DNA of 64,000 nucleotides from Crenothrix sp. D3 (GCA_002134785.1 MBQZ01000010.1:22276-86275), one strand, 5' to 3'. Counted from the stretch's first letter, positions 52,438-63,483 are shown. Notes: generated from the sequence alone by a model not told the origin. Numbers and translations are program-made.

Positions 52438-54972
52438 CTACGATATTAACGCTTCAAACTGTGCAATTGGCACGGGTTTACTGAATAGATAACCCTGATA
52501 GAACATACAGCCGTGTTGTTCCAGAAATTCACGTTGCGCTTCAGTCTCTACTCCCTCAGCGATAACCTCCATGTCTAAATTGTGAGCCATGCCGATGATG
52601 GTTTTCACTATCGTTGCATCTGATGGTTTTACGCCAATATTGCGGACAAAGGACTGGTCTATTTTAAGTTGATTAAAGGGCAATCGTGTTAAATAGTTTA
52701 GGGATGAATAACCTGTGCCAAAATCATCCATAGAAAACTGCACACCTATTTTTTTGAGTGCGTTCATTTTGAAGATAGTTTCATTTACATCATTAAGTAC
52801 CAGACTTTCGGTGAGTTCAAACTTAAGCTGTTCAGGTTTGATGGCAGAATCGCTTAATATTTGACTCACTCGCTCTACAAAATCGGGCTGATAAAACTGC
52901 TTTGCACTGACATTGATAGATAAGAGTAAATTTTTAGTGTGGGGACAATCTTCCCAGCGTTTTAGCTGAGCACAAGCCATTTTTAAAACCCAGAGCCCGA
53001 TGTCAACTATTAAGCCTGTTTCCTCAGCCAGTGGGATGAAATAATCAGGGGGAATCAAGCTTTTCTGTGGATGTTGCCAGCGAATCAGCACTTCAGCCCC
53101 GATAGCAGATCCATCATGGGTGGTTTGTATTTGGTAATACAATATGAACTGTTTTTTTGCTAATGCCTGACGTAAGTCGCTTTCCAGTATGACACGCGCA
53201 ATGATATTAGCCTGCATTTGCGGATCAAAGAAGCACAGGGTATTCCGACCTGAGGTCTTGGCGGCATACATAGCAATATCTGCTTGTTTCAGCAGTTCAT
53301 TTAGCAGTTTATCCGTTATTTCCCCTTTATGACTAAACACCGTCGCACCGATGCTGGGGGTGTTATAGTAATCATGCGTAGCAAGCTGATACGGCTGATT
53401 AAGGTGGCTCAAAATTTTATTTCCAACCGTCCCCGTTTGTGTCAATGCCTCACTGTTTTTCTTGCTTAAATTTGGTAGCAATATGACAAATTCATCACCA
53501 CCCAGCCTAGCAACTGTATCAACTTCGCGAACACAGGCGGTCAGGCGTTGCGCAACCTGTTGTAGTAGTAAATCGCCCATGTCATGACCGAGCGTGTCAT
53601 TTAGGTTTTTAAAATTATCCAAATCAATGAATAACAGCGCGGCTTTTCGACCACTATGATGACTTGCAGCCAATACCCGATTTAACCGTTCACTGAGTAG
53701 TAGTCGATTAGGTAGATCAGTCAGCGAGTCGTAGAAACTCAAATGCTCAATTTTATCCATTGCGGCTTTACTGACAGTGATGTCGGTGAAAGTACCCACA
53801 TAATTCATCACCGAACCGTCTAGGTCTTCTACGGCATTGATAATAAGATATTTCGAAAAGATTTCACCATTCTTGTGTCGATCCGATACTTCACCTTTCC
53901 ATACACCCGTGCGATTAATACTGTCCCACATCGACGCATAAAAGTTAACATCATGGCAACCTGAGCTTAGAAAATGCGGATTTTTGCCAATAGCCTCTTT
54001 ACTGGAATAACCTGTGATATGGGTAAAAGCCTTATTTACCTGAAGAATGTTATTATTTTCATCGGTTACCATGATGCCGTCTTTGGATTCAAAAACAGTG
54101 GCTGCAACTTTAATATGTTGATTGGCAATAACTAACTCAGCTGCCCGCTGTTCTTTCTCGTCATTTTGAAAAACAAGCTCTTGATTGGCAATAACTAACT
54201 CATCTGCCCGCTTTTCTTTCTCGTCATTCTGAAAAGCAAGCTCGTTATTGGCAATGACTAACTCAGCTGCCCGCTTTTCTTTCTCGTCATTCTGAAAAGC
54301 AAGCTCGTTATTGGCAATAACTAACTCAGCTGCCCGCTGTTCTTTCTCGTCATTTTGAAAAGCAAGCTCTTGATTAGCAATAACTAACTCAGCTGCCCGC
54401 TTTTCTTTCTCGTCATTTTGAAAAGCAAGTTCTTGATTAGCAATAACTAACTCAGCTGCCCGCTTTTCTTTCTCGTCATTTTGAAAAGCAAGCTCTTGAT
54501 TGGCAATGACTAACTCAGCTGCTCGCTTTTCCTTTTCTGCATTTTGAAAGGCAAGCTCTTGATTAGCAATAACTAACGCGGCAGCCCGCTGTTCTTTCTC
54601 GTCATTTTGAAAAGCAAGCTCTTGATTGGCAATGACTAACGCGGCAGCCCGCTGTTCTTTCTCGTCATTTTGAAAAGCAAGCTCTTGATTGGCAATGACT
54701 AACGCGGCAGCCCGCTGTTCTTTCTCTTCACTCTGAAAGGCAAGCTCTAAATTAGCAATAACTAACTCATCTGCCCGCTGTTCTTTCTCTGCATTCTGAA
54801 AGGCAAGCTCTTGATTAGCAAGATCTAACTCTTCAAGTAAGTTATCTAGCAATAAATGTATCTTATTGTATTTTAATTGCAAATCACTTAATGTCTGATT
54901 CATTATATTGATGTTGATTGCTTCATTGAAACTATTGATTCTTTGGGTTTGATAATGTCGCCACTCTACCAT
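52438..54972 (-). CDS. PAS-GGDEF-EAL protein with tandem coiled-coil repeats
   Basis: An 844-residue protein. Residues 48-278 are eleven 21-residue (three-heptad) repeats with the consensus E-L-V-I-A-N-Q-E-L-A-F-Q-N-D-E-K-E-x-R-A-A. Then come a PAS domain (about 285-400), a GGDEF domain with intact R-L-G-G-D-E-F, and an EAL domain with the first motif as E-V-L plus D-D-F-G-T-G-Y-S-S-L. There is no membrane segment. It may make or degrade c-di-GMP, with the coil as dimerisation or signalling rod. A weak GGAATA precedes ATG 54972; ATG 54903 is an alternative. Confidence 0.9.
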   Translation of the reverse strand: MVEWRHYQTQRINSFNEAININIMNQTLSDLQLKYNKIHLLLDNLLEELDLANQELAFQNAEKEQRADELVIANLELAFQSEEKEQRAAALVIANQELAFQNDEKEQRAAALVIANQELAFQNDEKEQRAAALVIANQELAFQNAEKEKRAAELVIANQELAFQNDEKEKRAAELVIANQELAFQNDEKEKRAAELVIANQELAFQNDEKEQRAAELVIANNELAFQNDEKEKRAAELVIANNELAFQNDEKEKRADELVIANQELVFQNDEKEQRAAELVIANQHIKVAATVFESKDGIMVTDENNNILQVNKAFTHITGYSSKEAIGKNPHFLSSGCHDVNFYASMWDSINRTGVWKGEVSDRHKNGEIFSKYLIINAVEDLDGSVMNYVGTFTDITVSKAAMDKIEHLSFYDSLTDLPNRLLLSERLNRVLAASHHSGRKAALLFIDLDNFKNLNDTLGHDMGDLLLQQVAQRLTACVREVDTVARLGGDEFVILLPNLSKKNSEALTQTGTVGNKILSHLNQPYQLATHDYYNTPSIGATVFSHKGEITDKLLNELLKQADIAMYAAKTSGRNTLCFFDPQMQANIIARVILESDLRQALAKKQFILYYQIQTTHDGSAIGAEVLIRWQHPQKSLIPPDYFIPLAEETGLIVDIGLWVLKMACAQLKRWEDCPHTKNLLLSINVSAKQFYQPDFVERVSQILSDSAIKPEQLKFELTESLVLNDVNETIFKMNALKKIGVQFSMDDFGTGYSSLNYLTRLPFNQLKIDQSFVRNIGVKPSDATIVKTIIGMAHNLDMEVIAEGVETEAQREFLEQHGCMFYQGYLFSKPVPIAQFEALIS
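54139..54831 (-). repeat. Eleven 63-bp tandem units inside the GGDEF-EAL gene
   Basis: Units are nearly identical in DNA (recurring CTTTCTCGTCATTTTGAAAA on the + strand). Each adds exactly three heptads, so copy-number change keeps frame and coil register. Confidence 0.9.
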
Positions 54973-55015
54973 TATTCCAGTGTGGGTGTTTGAATTCCAT
55001 CACATTTCTGAATTA

Positions 55016-55075
55016 ATGATGGGTTTCGGCTATCGCCTCTACCCATCCACTTTTTCGTGTCTTTCGTGCTTTTTA
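55016..55075. repeat. GATGGGTTTCGGCTATCGCC palindrome plus TTTCGTGTCTTTCGTGC element
   Basis: The first part is the inverse copy of 43753-43786. The second is also found near 16690. They fill the gap between the macroglobulin and GGDEF-EAL genes. Confidence 0.65.
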
Positions 55076-55081
55076 TGGGCG

Positions 55082-58000
55082 TTATTTCGCCACCACATCC
55101 TCCACACTTATTTTTCCCGCGCTGGAATGGGCGCGTAGGGTGGGTTGATACATATCGGTGGCATAAATCGGTGGCACAGTGAATACACCCTCGCTGATGG
55201 CTTTGATTTTGTATTGATATTCGGCGAGTTCGTTGGTGATACTACCGTATAACACGACGCGGTCTTCACGAATATCGGCGTATTGGGGTTTCCAGTTGCC
55301 GCCTATTGATAAGCGGTCTTTCCACCATGATGTGCTGTCATCGGCTGGTTCTTCGCCACTCGCTTCACCATCACTTGCTTGTTCCTCATCGGTTTTGGCA
55401 ACAGGGGTTTGAATCACGGCTTCAAAACCTGCGGGGAGTAGGTCTTGTACGACTAAGTCATTAATCCACTCGTGGTCTATGGCACGGATGCGTAGTTGTA
55501 CGGTGAGTTCTTCGCCTAAGGTGGCTTTGGTCACGGTTTCACCTTTGGCATTCAAATACACGCGGGTGATTTCTAAACCATTGTGGACTTCGGCAGTGGG
55601 GGCTTGTTGGTCGTAACCTGATTCTGACACTGCGTAATACAACGGTGCTGAACTATCCCCTGAAAAATGTAACTTCTTCGTGGTGTCAGGGAAGCTGACA
55701 CGCGGCGCAAAGTTGGCGGGTAAGGTTAAGGCTTGTGATTGTCCTGCTGCATCTATTGCGCTGATTGCTAACGATTGCATTGTATTAGGTGGAACAGCAT
55801 CAATGTATGCACCATAAGCCATTAACAGATAAGCCGATGATAAGGTGTTGTAACGGTTTTCTGTTAACCCGTTAGCAATATTTTGAAACACGGTCGATGG
55901 CAAAGCTTGTAATCTGGCAGGAAAATGTTTTGCCAATATACTCAGAGTCTGGGCATCGTGAATGAGTGGATCATAGTAGTATTGATAGTTATAAGCGGCG
56001 GTACTTTTGCCCAGTTGTTTAATAGAGGTGCTAATTAAATCATCTGCCAGTGCTTGTTGTTGCAGGAGTTGATAACTCGCCGCTAAATACACGGCAACTA
56101 AATCATTACGCCATAGCTCTTCTTTAAAATTGGCGCGTAAGTTTTCGCGTAAGCTGGACAAAATAGCAGTGGTTACTGTGCCTTGACGGGTTAATAAATA
56201 CGCTGCATAAGCCCGCACTCGCACCGCTTCCAATTCACTCGCAGGGCTTGCCGCTAGGGTTTGCAGGTAGCTTTTGGTTTTTTCTAGCATATCGTCGGGA
56301 ATGGCGATTCCAGCGGCTTTCGCTTCCATTAATACATTCGCCGCATAAACAGAAGCGAATTCATGGGCTTCTGGTGATGCCCCCCATAAACCAAAACCAC
56401 CTTCGGCATTTTGGCGCGTGCGTAATACCGCAACTAACTTGAGAAAATCAGCATCAGTACTTTTAACAGTTTGTTGTTCGGTAAATTCTGGATGCTTGCT
56501 TAATACCAACATCGGAACGGCTTTACTGAGTAATTGTTCAGTGCAGCTGTGTTCAAAATTATCGAGATAACCAATCAAACCAGACACTGATACCAAAGGC
56601 AACGGCGAAATTCCCGCACTGACTTTGCGGTGTTGTGGGTATAACAGGCGGTCAATCGCTATGTCTTGTTGACCTGTAAAACTACCAAACCGCAGTTCAG
56701 CAATTTTGGGCAAGGCAGGACGAATACTCATGTCACTACGCATGGTGGTGGTTTTTCCTGCCACTTCTGCGGTAAAAGTGAGCGTGGCATTGCCTAATAC
56801 AACGGCAGAACCTGAAACGGCTTGTAGTTTAAACGTGGTTACGCCTTCATGACCTTCGGCAATCACTAGCGATTTTTTAGCGTCATCTTTAATAATCAGT
56901 TGTGGTGGTACGGTTAGAGTGATTTGCGCTGCTGCTTTATCGCCTGAATCTTTAACGTGATTGGCAACGGCGACGCTCACGGTGAATTCATCACTGGGGG
57001 CAATCATATACGGCGCGTTGGGTGTGACGATTAAATCACCGCGTACTTGGGTTTTATCGCTGACACTGGCGATGCGTGAATCATTCACAGCCACCGCCAT
57101 GACACGCATCGTGCCGTTAAAGGTTTCAGGCACGGTGTAGGTGAATTCTTTCTCACCGACTAAATCCACGATGCCCGACCAATACACGGCTGGTTTATCG
57201 TGTTTGCGTTTAAACGGATTTAAAAATGACGATTCATCTTCTTCGGCATCACCCCCTGTGGCCGCCTGCATCAGTTTTCTAAATTCAGGCAGAATTAAAT
57301 CCAGAATTTGCGTGGTATCGACTTCCAATTGGCGTTTTTTGAAAAAATGCCCTAATGGATCGGGGTTTTCATAACGCGCTACTTGTAAAATGCCTTCGTC
57401 CACCGCGAACACCACCACACGAGTGGGTTCAGGGCTACGCACTTTCATCGTTAGCACTTCACCCGGTTTAATCAGTTCAGGTACAGTGAGTTTTAAGGCT
57501 TCGGTATGGCGTGCCAGACTGATTTTAAACGGCGCGACACCATAAGACAGCGGACTCATGAAAATTTCATCGGAGCTAGGATCGCGTATGTACTGCACGG
57601 AAACGTAAGCGTTACCCGTGAGTTCATGCGGCACTTGAATGTACTGCACCGAGGCTTGGGTATCGGATTTAAACCACACACTTTGATAGACTTTATCGCG
57701 TTCGATGGTGATTAAACCCGCGCCTGTGTACGGTGCGCGAATATTCACGGCAATCAAATCACCGCCTTCGTATTCGGCTTTATCCAAGGTGAGTTGCAAT
57801 TCGGCATTGCGGTCTAAACTGCGTGATACATTACCCGCACCCGCCACGCTGTAATCAATGCGGCTGAGCAATAAGCCGTTAGCATCACGCACGATATAAG
57901 AATAATCACCTGCGGTGGTGCTATCGAGAGTTAAATCATAGCCTTCTTTAGCAATAACCAGCGGCTCTTTGCGCACGCTGATTTCTTTCGGACGTGATTC

Positions 58001-60973
58001 ATATTTATAAGTGTTATCTTCTTGGCGCGTTAATACCGACAACACTTTGCGCTCAACCAATTCCAGCGTCAGTTTATCCGCCGCCATTGGTTGTACTTGC
58101 GGATCAATCGCTAATAACTGCGCATGACGTTTGGCATCTTTGGCGACGAAATTCAATGCACCATCGGCTTTGTAACCGACTAGAAATGGCATATCGGACA
58201 CTAAAGTTTCAGCTTCAGCGGCAACACTGCGCCCACCTTTGGCTTCAAACGCACGCGTAAAAAAGCGCAGGTGATAAGTGGCTTTGGTGTATTTTTCTAA
58301 GCCTAGATTAAATTCGGCATTGCCTTTGGCATCGGTTTCACCCGCAGTTAAGGCTTCATCAAAGCCTTCTTTGGCATAATGCGGGTCAAAGAAATTGTAA
58401 TCTTTATAGCGTTTGAACGCAGGTAGCGCGGGTTTTAGCGTGAGATTGGCTTCAACTTGTCGCGCTTCGGCAGGTGCGCCGTACAGATTCTGCACATTCA
58501 CGGTGACTTTTAAATCATCAGGATGCACCCAACCTTCGGAGACAGGTTTGGAAAAAGTCGCCGTAGTTTTAATACGGTCTGGTTGAAACTCTTCAACTTT
58601 GACTTTGGTATCACCTAAAAACTCATCGGTGCGTCCGTCTTTGACTGTGTACAGACTGATGTTGTAATTGCCTGTCGGTGATGTTTCCAGCGTGTCATAA
58701 GACAGTTCGTTAAACCCACCTGCTTCCAAATTAATCTTGCTGGTTTTAACGATTAAACCGCGTGAATCGGTGATTTCAGCTTGTAATGGAATGCCAATAA
58801 GTGGCAAATTCCATTGTGCAGTTTTGACTATCATGCCGATGTGGAAGGTATCACCCGGCCTGTAAATACCACGGTCTGAAAATAAATAGGCATTGAGTTG
58901 ATTAGCATCTTTCGCATTGGCTTCACCATCAATCGCAAAACGCGAGAAATTCAGTTTGCGGTCTTCACGCTCCATCGGTAGAAAACTCATATCGCCTTGA
59001 TATTTCACTAAATAAAACATCGGTTGGCGTTCACGTTCTAAGCCTGATAATTTTGCAAAACGGGCTTTGCCTTGATCATCGGTGCGTCCACTAAACAACA
59101 CTAAACCGTTTTTACCAATAATATCGACTTCGACTTCGGCTTGCGGTTTACCTGTTTGGATAGACTGCACGAAGACTACTTGTGAACCGTCTTGTTCAGT
59201 TTTGACGATAATGCCTAAGTCGGTGACTAGAATTAAGCGTTTATCCACTGCTTCTTCGCTACTGTAGCCATTAGGATCAGCAGGATCATAATTTTTTGCG
59301 GTCACTAAAAAGACACCGCGTTTATTATTGCCATTGCTGTCCTTCATGTACGCGCTCAAATCGACAGGCTGATAAGTCGGTATGCCAGCCGCTTGTTGGT
59401 CTAACGGTAGCGCGATTTCAAAACGCTCACTTAAATTATCTTGTCCAAAATCACCCAAAAAGCTGGGGTGACTGAATTCCCCCTCAGTTTGTGAAATGAG
59501 GTGTTGCAATTGGTCAGGCAACACGCGTCCTAATTCCACTTTAACGCCTAACAAATCCCGCGCCATTAAGGCGATTTTCTTCTCGCCGCTTAAGGTCAAT
59601 AACGAGCCTTCGCCTAAAATATGTAATTCTTTAGGATAGCTGGGGACGGTTAGGGTTCTAAAATCGGGCTTAGGCAATTGATAACCGCCAAAGGATTTAA
59701 TGTCTTTATTTACTTTAACGAATAACTGCCGCCCTACATCGACTTGCAAGCGAAAGCCGTGGGTTTCAGAAAATTCATGTTCCGCAGGGATTGCTTTAGC
59801 GGGTAAACGGGTGCTTTGATTAAGAATATCGGGCGTGACTTCTTCGGGTGTCCAAGGATAAGGCTGTTTAGATTCATCCTCAGCATCAGTATTGTCTGAT
59901 TTTTTGGGATTATCACGCGGTAATAACCAGACTTCCATCGCCTGTGCCATTTTTTGTTCATGCACGGGCATGGTGGTGTTCAACACTAAAATCTGTTCTT
60001 GCTGTTGGGTTTGCTTATTGGGCATCACCGTCAACTGCACGTCATTAATCGCAAGCCCGTTATACAGCCCTGGAACTTGTACGTTTGCAGTTAGCGGTTC
60101 ACGATTAGTCGCACTAGAGTTTTCAGCATTCACATCACCCGACACCGTTAAAACAACTTGCTGGTCATAAGCAGGAATCGGTAAGGATTCAGAATGCACA
60201 AACGCATTCAGTTTTAGCTTGTCATAACTAACAGTGAAGGTGAGATTTTTATCAGCTTTAGCATCTTCAACGCGGTTTTTCAGCGTTAATTTGATATTTT
60301 TTTCCAGCGATTTGCCATCAACAGGATGGCTAAATTTCAATTGAATGACGGCTTTTTTTAAGACAGGGTCTTGCGGGTCTTGATAAAACTCTGATTTTTC
60401 CAGCGTGGAAACAAACACAGGCGCGGCAAAATCAAACTTCCATTTAGCTAATAAAATCTGTTTTGCAACAAACGTTTTTTCTAACTTCACGTCATACTTT
60501 TCGCCCACTGCCCATTCTTTATCAGGGCGAAATTCCAGCGTTTTATCATCTGTCCAATGCCAATGACCTGCAACTTTTGGACTCATGCTAATGCCTTCAG
60601 TGGCATCTTTATCAACTAACGCTAACGGTGCGACAGATCCTTCAAAAGTAACAACTAATGGATGCGGCGATTCTTGTTGTTCAAGATTCGCACGTTCAGG
60701 CGCAGTCACCGTAAAATCCACCGTGACTGGTTTAGGGCGTGCTTGCCACCACTGATAACCAAACCAACCTCCCGCACTAGTAATCATGACGACTAATAGA
60801 GCAACTATTCCAATGATAGGTTTCTGGCGAATTGTATCAAAACGACTCAGCAACCAGAGCTTAAGCACACTGAACCACTTAGGCTGTTGCCATTGAATAA
60901 TGCCGAATAAACTCACTAATCCTTGTAGAAGAGTGCTGAAAAAAATACCTAGGAATGTAGTGAGCTTAGTCAT
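55082..60973 (-). CDS. Alpha-2-macroglobulin family protein (YfhM-like)
   Basis: A 1963-residue protein. A membrane helix near residues 60-80 anchors it in the inner membrane with the rest in the periplasm. MG domains follow, with a bait-region-like stretch, and the thioester motif C-T-E-Q is intact in H-S-C-T-E-Q-L. Such proteins trap foreign proteases and usually partner PBP1C in cell-wall defence, but no pbpC is adjacent. ATG 60973 (M-T-K-L) is favoured over TTG 60988. The length is greater than E. coli YfhM (about 1650). Confidence 0.9.
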   Translation of the reverse strand: MTKLTTFLGIFFSTLLQGLVSLFGIIQWQQPKWFSVLKLWLLSRFDTIRQKPIIGIVALLVVMITSAGGWFGYQWWQARPKPVTVDFTVTAPERANLEQQESPHPLVVTFEGSVAPLALVDKDATEGISMSPKVAGHWHWTDDKTLEFRPDKEWAVGEKYDVKLEKTFVAKQILLAKWKFDFAAPVFVSTLEKSEFYQDPQDPVLKKAVIQLKFSHPVDGKSLEKNIKLTLKNRVEDAKADKNLTFTVSYDKLKLNAFVHSESLPIPAYDQQVVLTVSGDVNAENSSATNREPLTANVQVPGLYNGLAINDVQLTVMPNKQTQQQEQILVLNTTMPVHEQKMAQAMEVWLLPRDNPKKSDNTDAEDESKQPYPWTPEEVTPDILNQSTRLPAKAIPAEHEFSETHGFRLQVDVGRQLFVKVNKDIKSFGGYQLPKPDFRTLTVPSYPKELHILGEGSLLTLSGEKKIALMARDLLGVKVELGRVLPDQLQHLISQTEGEFSHPSFLGDFGQDNLSERFEIALPLDQQAAGIPTYQPVDLSAYMKDSNGNNKRGVFLVTAKNYDPADPNGYSSEEAVDKRLILVTDLGIIVKTEQDGSQVVFVQSIQTGKPQAEVEVDIIGKNGLVLFSGRTDDQGKARFAKLSGLERERQPMFYLVKYQGDMSFLPMEREDRKLNFSRFAIDGEANAKDANQLNAYLFSDRGIYRPGDTFHIGMIVKTAQWNLPLIGIPLQAEITDSRGLIVKTSKINLEAGGFNELSYDTLETSPTGNYNISLYTVKDGRTDEFLGDTKVKVEEFQPDRIKTTATFSKPVSEGWVHPDDLKVTVNVQNLYGAPAEARQVEANLTLKPALPAFKRYKDYNFFDPHYAKEGFDEALTAGETDAKGNAEFNLGLEKYTKATYHLRFFTRAFEAKGGRSVAAEAETLVSDMPFLVGYKADGALNFVAKDAKRHAQLLAIDPQVQPMAADKLTLELVERKVLSVLTRQEDNTYKYESRPKEISVRKEPLVIAKEGYDLTLDSTTAGDYSYIVRDANGLLLSRIDYSVAGAGNVSRSLDRNAELQLTLDKAEYEGGDLIAVNIRAPYTGAGLITIERDKVYQSVWFKSDTQASVQYIQVPHELTGNAYVSVQYIRDPSSDEIFMSPLSYGVAPFKISLARHTEALKLTVPELIKPGEVLTMKVRSPEPTRVVVFAVDEGILQVARYENPDPLGHFFKKRQLEVDTTQILDLILPEFRKLMQAATGGDAEEDESSFLNPFKRKHDKPAVYWSGIVDLVGEKEFTYTVPETFNGTMRVMAVAVNDSRIASVSDKTQVRGDLIVTPNAPYMIAPSDEFTVSVAVANHVKDSGDKAAAQITLTVPPQLIIKDDAKKSLVIAEGHEGVTTFKLQAVSGSAVVLGNATLTFTAEVAGKTTTMRSDMSIRPALPKIAELRFGSFTGQQDIAIDRLLYPQHRKVSAGISPLPLVSVSGLIGYLDNFEHSCTEQLLSKAVPMLVLSKHPEFTEQQTVKSTDADFLKLVAVLRTRQNAEGGFGLWGASPEAHEFASVYAANVLMEAKAAGIAIPDDMLEKTKSYLQTLAASPASELEAVRVRAYAAYLLTRQGTVTTAILSSLRENLRANFKEELWRNDLVAVYLAASYQLLQQQALADDLISTSIKQLGKSTAAYNYQYYYDPLIHDAQTLSILAKHFPARLQALPSTVFQNIANGLTENRYNTLSSAYLLMAYGAYIDAVPPNTMQSLAISAIDAAGQSQALTLPANFAPRVSFPDTTKKLHFSGDSSAPLYYAVSESGYDQQAPTAEVHNGLEITRVYLNAKGETVTKATLGEELTVQLRIRAIDHEWINDLVVQDLLPAGFEAVIQTPVAKTDEEQASDGEASGEEPADDSTSWWKDRLSIGGNWKPQYADIREDRVVLYGSITNELAEYQYKIKAISEGVFTVPPIYATDMYQPTLRAHSSAGKISVEDVVAK

Positions 60974-61015
60974 TGGAATTACTCGCAAAAGTTAAAACTG
61001 GGATTGTTTAATTGC

Positions 61016-61336
61016 TTATAAAAACTTTTTTGCCGCTGGTGCTTTGTCTGGTGTTGGTACGAGAGCGGGTATAGGTGTAGGCACTGGAACAGGAACAGCG
61101 GAAGATGGCGCATTTGCATCTTTAGGAATAACGATTTTAGCCTCTTGTGCTAATTTGTCGCGTCTAGTACCTTCACCATATAAGGTAAACGTAATCATGA
61201 TAAAAATAGTTGTTATCCCAGCAATCATCAATCTGTTTGGATTTTTCACAAAGAATAAAGGCCACTGGGGTTTGTACATACCGACTAGAAAAAAGAGCAT
61301 CGTCCATATACCTAAGTCAAAAGCGTAAGCTACCAT
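61016..61336 (-). CDS. Small membrane protein, unknown function
   Basis: A 106-residue protein with two hydrophobic helices (about residues 6-20 and 35-53) and a Pro/Val/Pro-Thr-rich tail (V-P-V-P-V-P-T-P-I-P). I do not recognise it. It lies 42 bp before the macroglobulin start on the same strand and so may be co-transcribed with it. Confidence 0.7.
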   Translation of the reverse strand: MVAYAFDLGIWTMLFFLVGMYKPQWPLFFVKNPNRLMIAGITTIFIMITFTLYGEGTRRDKLAQEAKIVIPKDANAPSSAVPVPVPTPIPALVPTPDKAPAAKKFL

Positions 61337-61543
61337 TTATATTTACCTGTTAATGTTGATTTGAGTGGATTATTATTGCACTGAGTTGCTGTTCGCAATA
61401 CTGGGTTGTTGTAATTTGCGGATAGGCTACAGTTTGTTAAACTCTATTTTAGCATTTAGCGGGTTTTTTTTATCAAAGTTGGTTTTATTGTTTTATGCAC
61501 GATGCCATTGTGGCGGTTTTTATTCAAGAAACTAGGGGGCTTT

Positions 61544-62461
61544 ATGGGCGGTTTTGTTATTGTATTTTTTATATTTGCGGTTGTATTGGTGTTTATGAGT
61601 GTTAAATCCGTACCACAAGGTATGGAATATACGGTGCAGCGTTTTGGACGTTATACCAACACCTTATCACCCGGTTTGAATATTATCGTGCCGATTATTG
61701 ATAGCATCGGTCATAAAATGGTGATGATGGAACAAGTGATGGATGTACCTTCACAGGAAGTCATTACTAAAGACAATGCAATGGTCACGGTAGATGGCGT
61801 GATTTTTTATCAAGTCATGGATGCCGCCAAAGCCGCTTATGAAGTCAGTCAACTGAATTGGGCAATTTTAAATCTGGTCATGACTAACATTCGTACCGTC
61901 ATGGGTTCAATGGATTTAGATGAATTACTGTCCCGACGTGATGATATTAACGCGCGTATTTTGAATGTTGTCGATGATGCGACTACACCGTGGGGCATAA
62001 AAGTCACCCGTATAGAAATCAAAGATATTGCGCCACCGAAAGATTTAGTCGAAGCAATGGGCAGACAAATGAAAGCCGAACGCCTAAAACGTGCCTCAAT
62101 TTTGGAAGCAGAAGGCTTACGACAAGCAGAAATTTTACGCGCTGAAGGTGCGCAACAAGCGGCTATTTTAGAAGCTGAAGGGCGTAAAGAAGCCTCGTAT
62201 CGTGATGCCGATGCCCGCGAACGCTTAGCACAAGCAGAAGCCCGCGCCACCTTAATGGTGTCAGAAGCCATTAGCAAAGGTGATGTACAAGCGATTAATT
62301 ATTTTGTTGCCCTCAAATACATTGATGCGCTAAAAGGCATTGCCGCCGCTGAAAACAGCAAGTTAGTGTTTATGCCGTTGGATTCCTCCAGCGTCATTGG
62401 TGCAATTGGCGGTATCGGTGAGCTGGCAAAAGAAGCCATGAGTAGTCGAGCAAAATCATGA
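61544..62461 (+). CDS. SPFH-domain membrane protein (stomatin/QmcA-like)
   Basis: A 305-residue protein with an N-terminal helix, a stomatin-type SPFH domain ([15 protein letters not shown]) and a coiled-coil region with repeated E-A-E-G. ATG 61544 follows AGGGGG; the in-frame start at 61502 has no site. Its stop overlaps the nfeD start by ATGA, as in other stomatin-NfeD pairs, which organise membrane microdomains. Confidence 0.92.
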   Translation: MGGFVIVFFIFAVVLVFMSVKSVPQGMEYTVQRFGRYTNTLSPGLNIIVPIIDSIGHKMVMMEQVMDVPSQEVITKDNAMVTVDGVIFYQVMDAAKAAYEVSQLNWAILNLVMTNIRTVMGSMDLDELLSRRDDINARILNVVDDATTPWGIKVTRIEIKDIAPPKDLVEAMGRQMKAERLKRASILEAEGLRQAEILRAEGAQQAAILEAEGRKEASYRDADARERLAQAEARATLMVSEAISKGDVQAINYFVALKYIDALKGIAAAENSKLVFMPLDSSSVIGAIGGIGELAKEAMSSRAKS

Positions 62462-62901
62462 GCGAAATAGAATTAGTTTTTTGGTACTGGTGGGTCTTAG
62501 CGGTTGTTTGCTTGGTAATAGAGATATTAGTCCCCGCTTTTTTCTTCTTGTGGATGTCGGTAGCGGGTTTAATAACAGGCATTATCGCGTGGCTAATACC
62601 CAGCACCAGTACCGATGTACAGATACTGATTTTTTCTGTACTGACGGTTATGACTATTACCGCGTGGCGAATTTTTGGCAAAAAATACGTCATTGAAACC
62701 GATCAACCGTTATTAAATAGACGCGGTTCACAATATGTTGGTCGGGTGTTTAATTTACACGAAGCCATTGAAAATGGTGAGGGTAAAATAAAAGTCGATG
62801 ACACCATCTGGAAAGTACACGGTGAAGATTGCGACATTCATAGCAAAGTCAAAGTCATTGCCAGTCGTGGTACTGTGTTTGATGTAGAAAAAGTCAATTA
62901 A
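62458..62901 (+). CDS. nfeD: NfeD family protein
   Basis: A 147-residue protein with three membrane helices and a C-terminal OB-fold domain ([10 protein letters not shown]...[10 protein letters not shown]). It lacks the ClpP-like protease domain, so it is the short NfeD1b type that works with stomatin. Confidence 0.92.
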   Translation: MSEIELVFWYWWVLAVVCLVIEILVPAFFFLWMSVAGLITGIIAWLIPSTSTDVQILIFSVLTVMTITAWRIFGKKYVIETDQPLLNRRGSQYVGRVFNLHEAIENGEGKIKVDDTIWKVHGEDCDIHSKVKVIASRGTVFDVEKVN

Positions 62902-62905
62902 TCAA

Positions 62906-62937
62906 CGCAGGGGCAATCCCTTGTGGTTGCCCCTACC
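62906..62937. repeat. GGGGCAATCCC/GGTTGCCCC palindrome
   Basis: A third member of the family seen at 31379 and 33923, just behind nfeD. Confidence 0.75.
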
Positions 62938-62963
62938 GCTACACCGCTATTACGAGTTACAAA

Positions 62964-63452
62964 TTAAATAGTTTTTGCTTCAATTAATGCACGAATAATG
63001 CTAACAACCTCAGAAGCTCTTTTTTCATCAATATCCTGTCCTTCCATTGCTGACGGCTTAAAAGCAAAGCTACCAACCCAGCCAGCATTTTCTATAAATG
63101 CAACAACAAACTGTTTATTAAAATAGTAGTACAAAAGTCCAAGTATTAATCCAATACCAAAAAATGGTAGAAAAGTAACGGCGATAATGACAGAAAGTTG
63201 CCAAGGTTTTTTATAGGAATAGTATGTCGAACAAACTGATTTTATAGGGGTGATATGCTTTTCTTTACCTGAAAAAGAACTTGATGTAAATATAATTAAA
63301 TTTTTCTTAATCTCAAGTTCTGTTGTGGGGTCAATTTTCATAAGAAATAATATCCAGCCGAAAAATCCAGCCTCCCTGCCTATAATATGCACATAATTTC
63401 CTTGCTCATCGGCTTGTTTGCTAACAAACCATTTTTTCACGACAAGAGCCAT
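62964..63452 (-). CDS. Membrane protein of unknown function (162 aa)
   Basis: A soluble N-terminal part (about 85 residues, beta-rich, with Y-V-H-I-I-G-R-E-A-G-F-F-G-W), one or two closely spaced helices (L-S-V-I-I-A-V-T-F-L-P-F-F-G-I-G-L-I-L-G-L-L), and a C-terminal helical tail. ATG 63452 with AAAGGAAA before it is chosen over 63545, which would begin in a repeat. No family is recognised; a PH-like membrane protein is possible. Confidence 0.7.
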   Translation of the reverse strand: MALVVKKWFVSKQADEQGNYVHIIGREAGFFGWILFLMKIDPTTELEIKKNLIIFTSSSFSGKEKHITPIKSVCSTYYSYKKPWQLSVIIAVTFLPFFGIGLILGLLYYYFNKQFVVAFIENAGWVGSFAFKPSAMEGQDIDEKRASEVVSIIRALIEAKTI

Positions 63453-63483
63453 TTTATTATTTCCTTTTTGAACTTTAATTATT

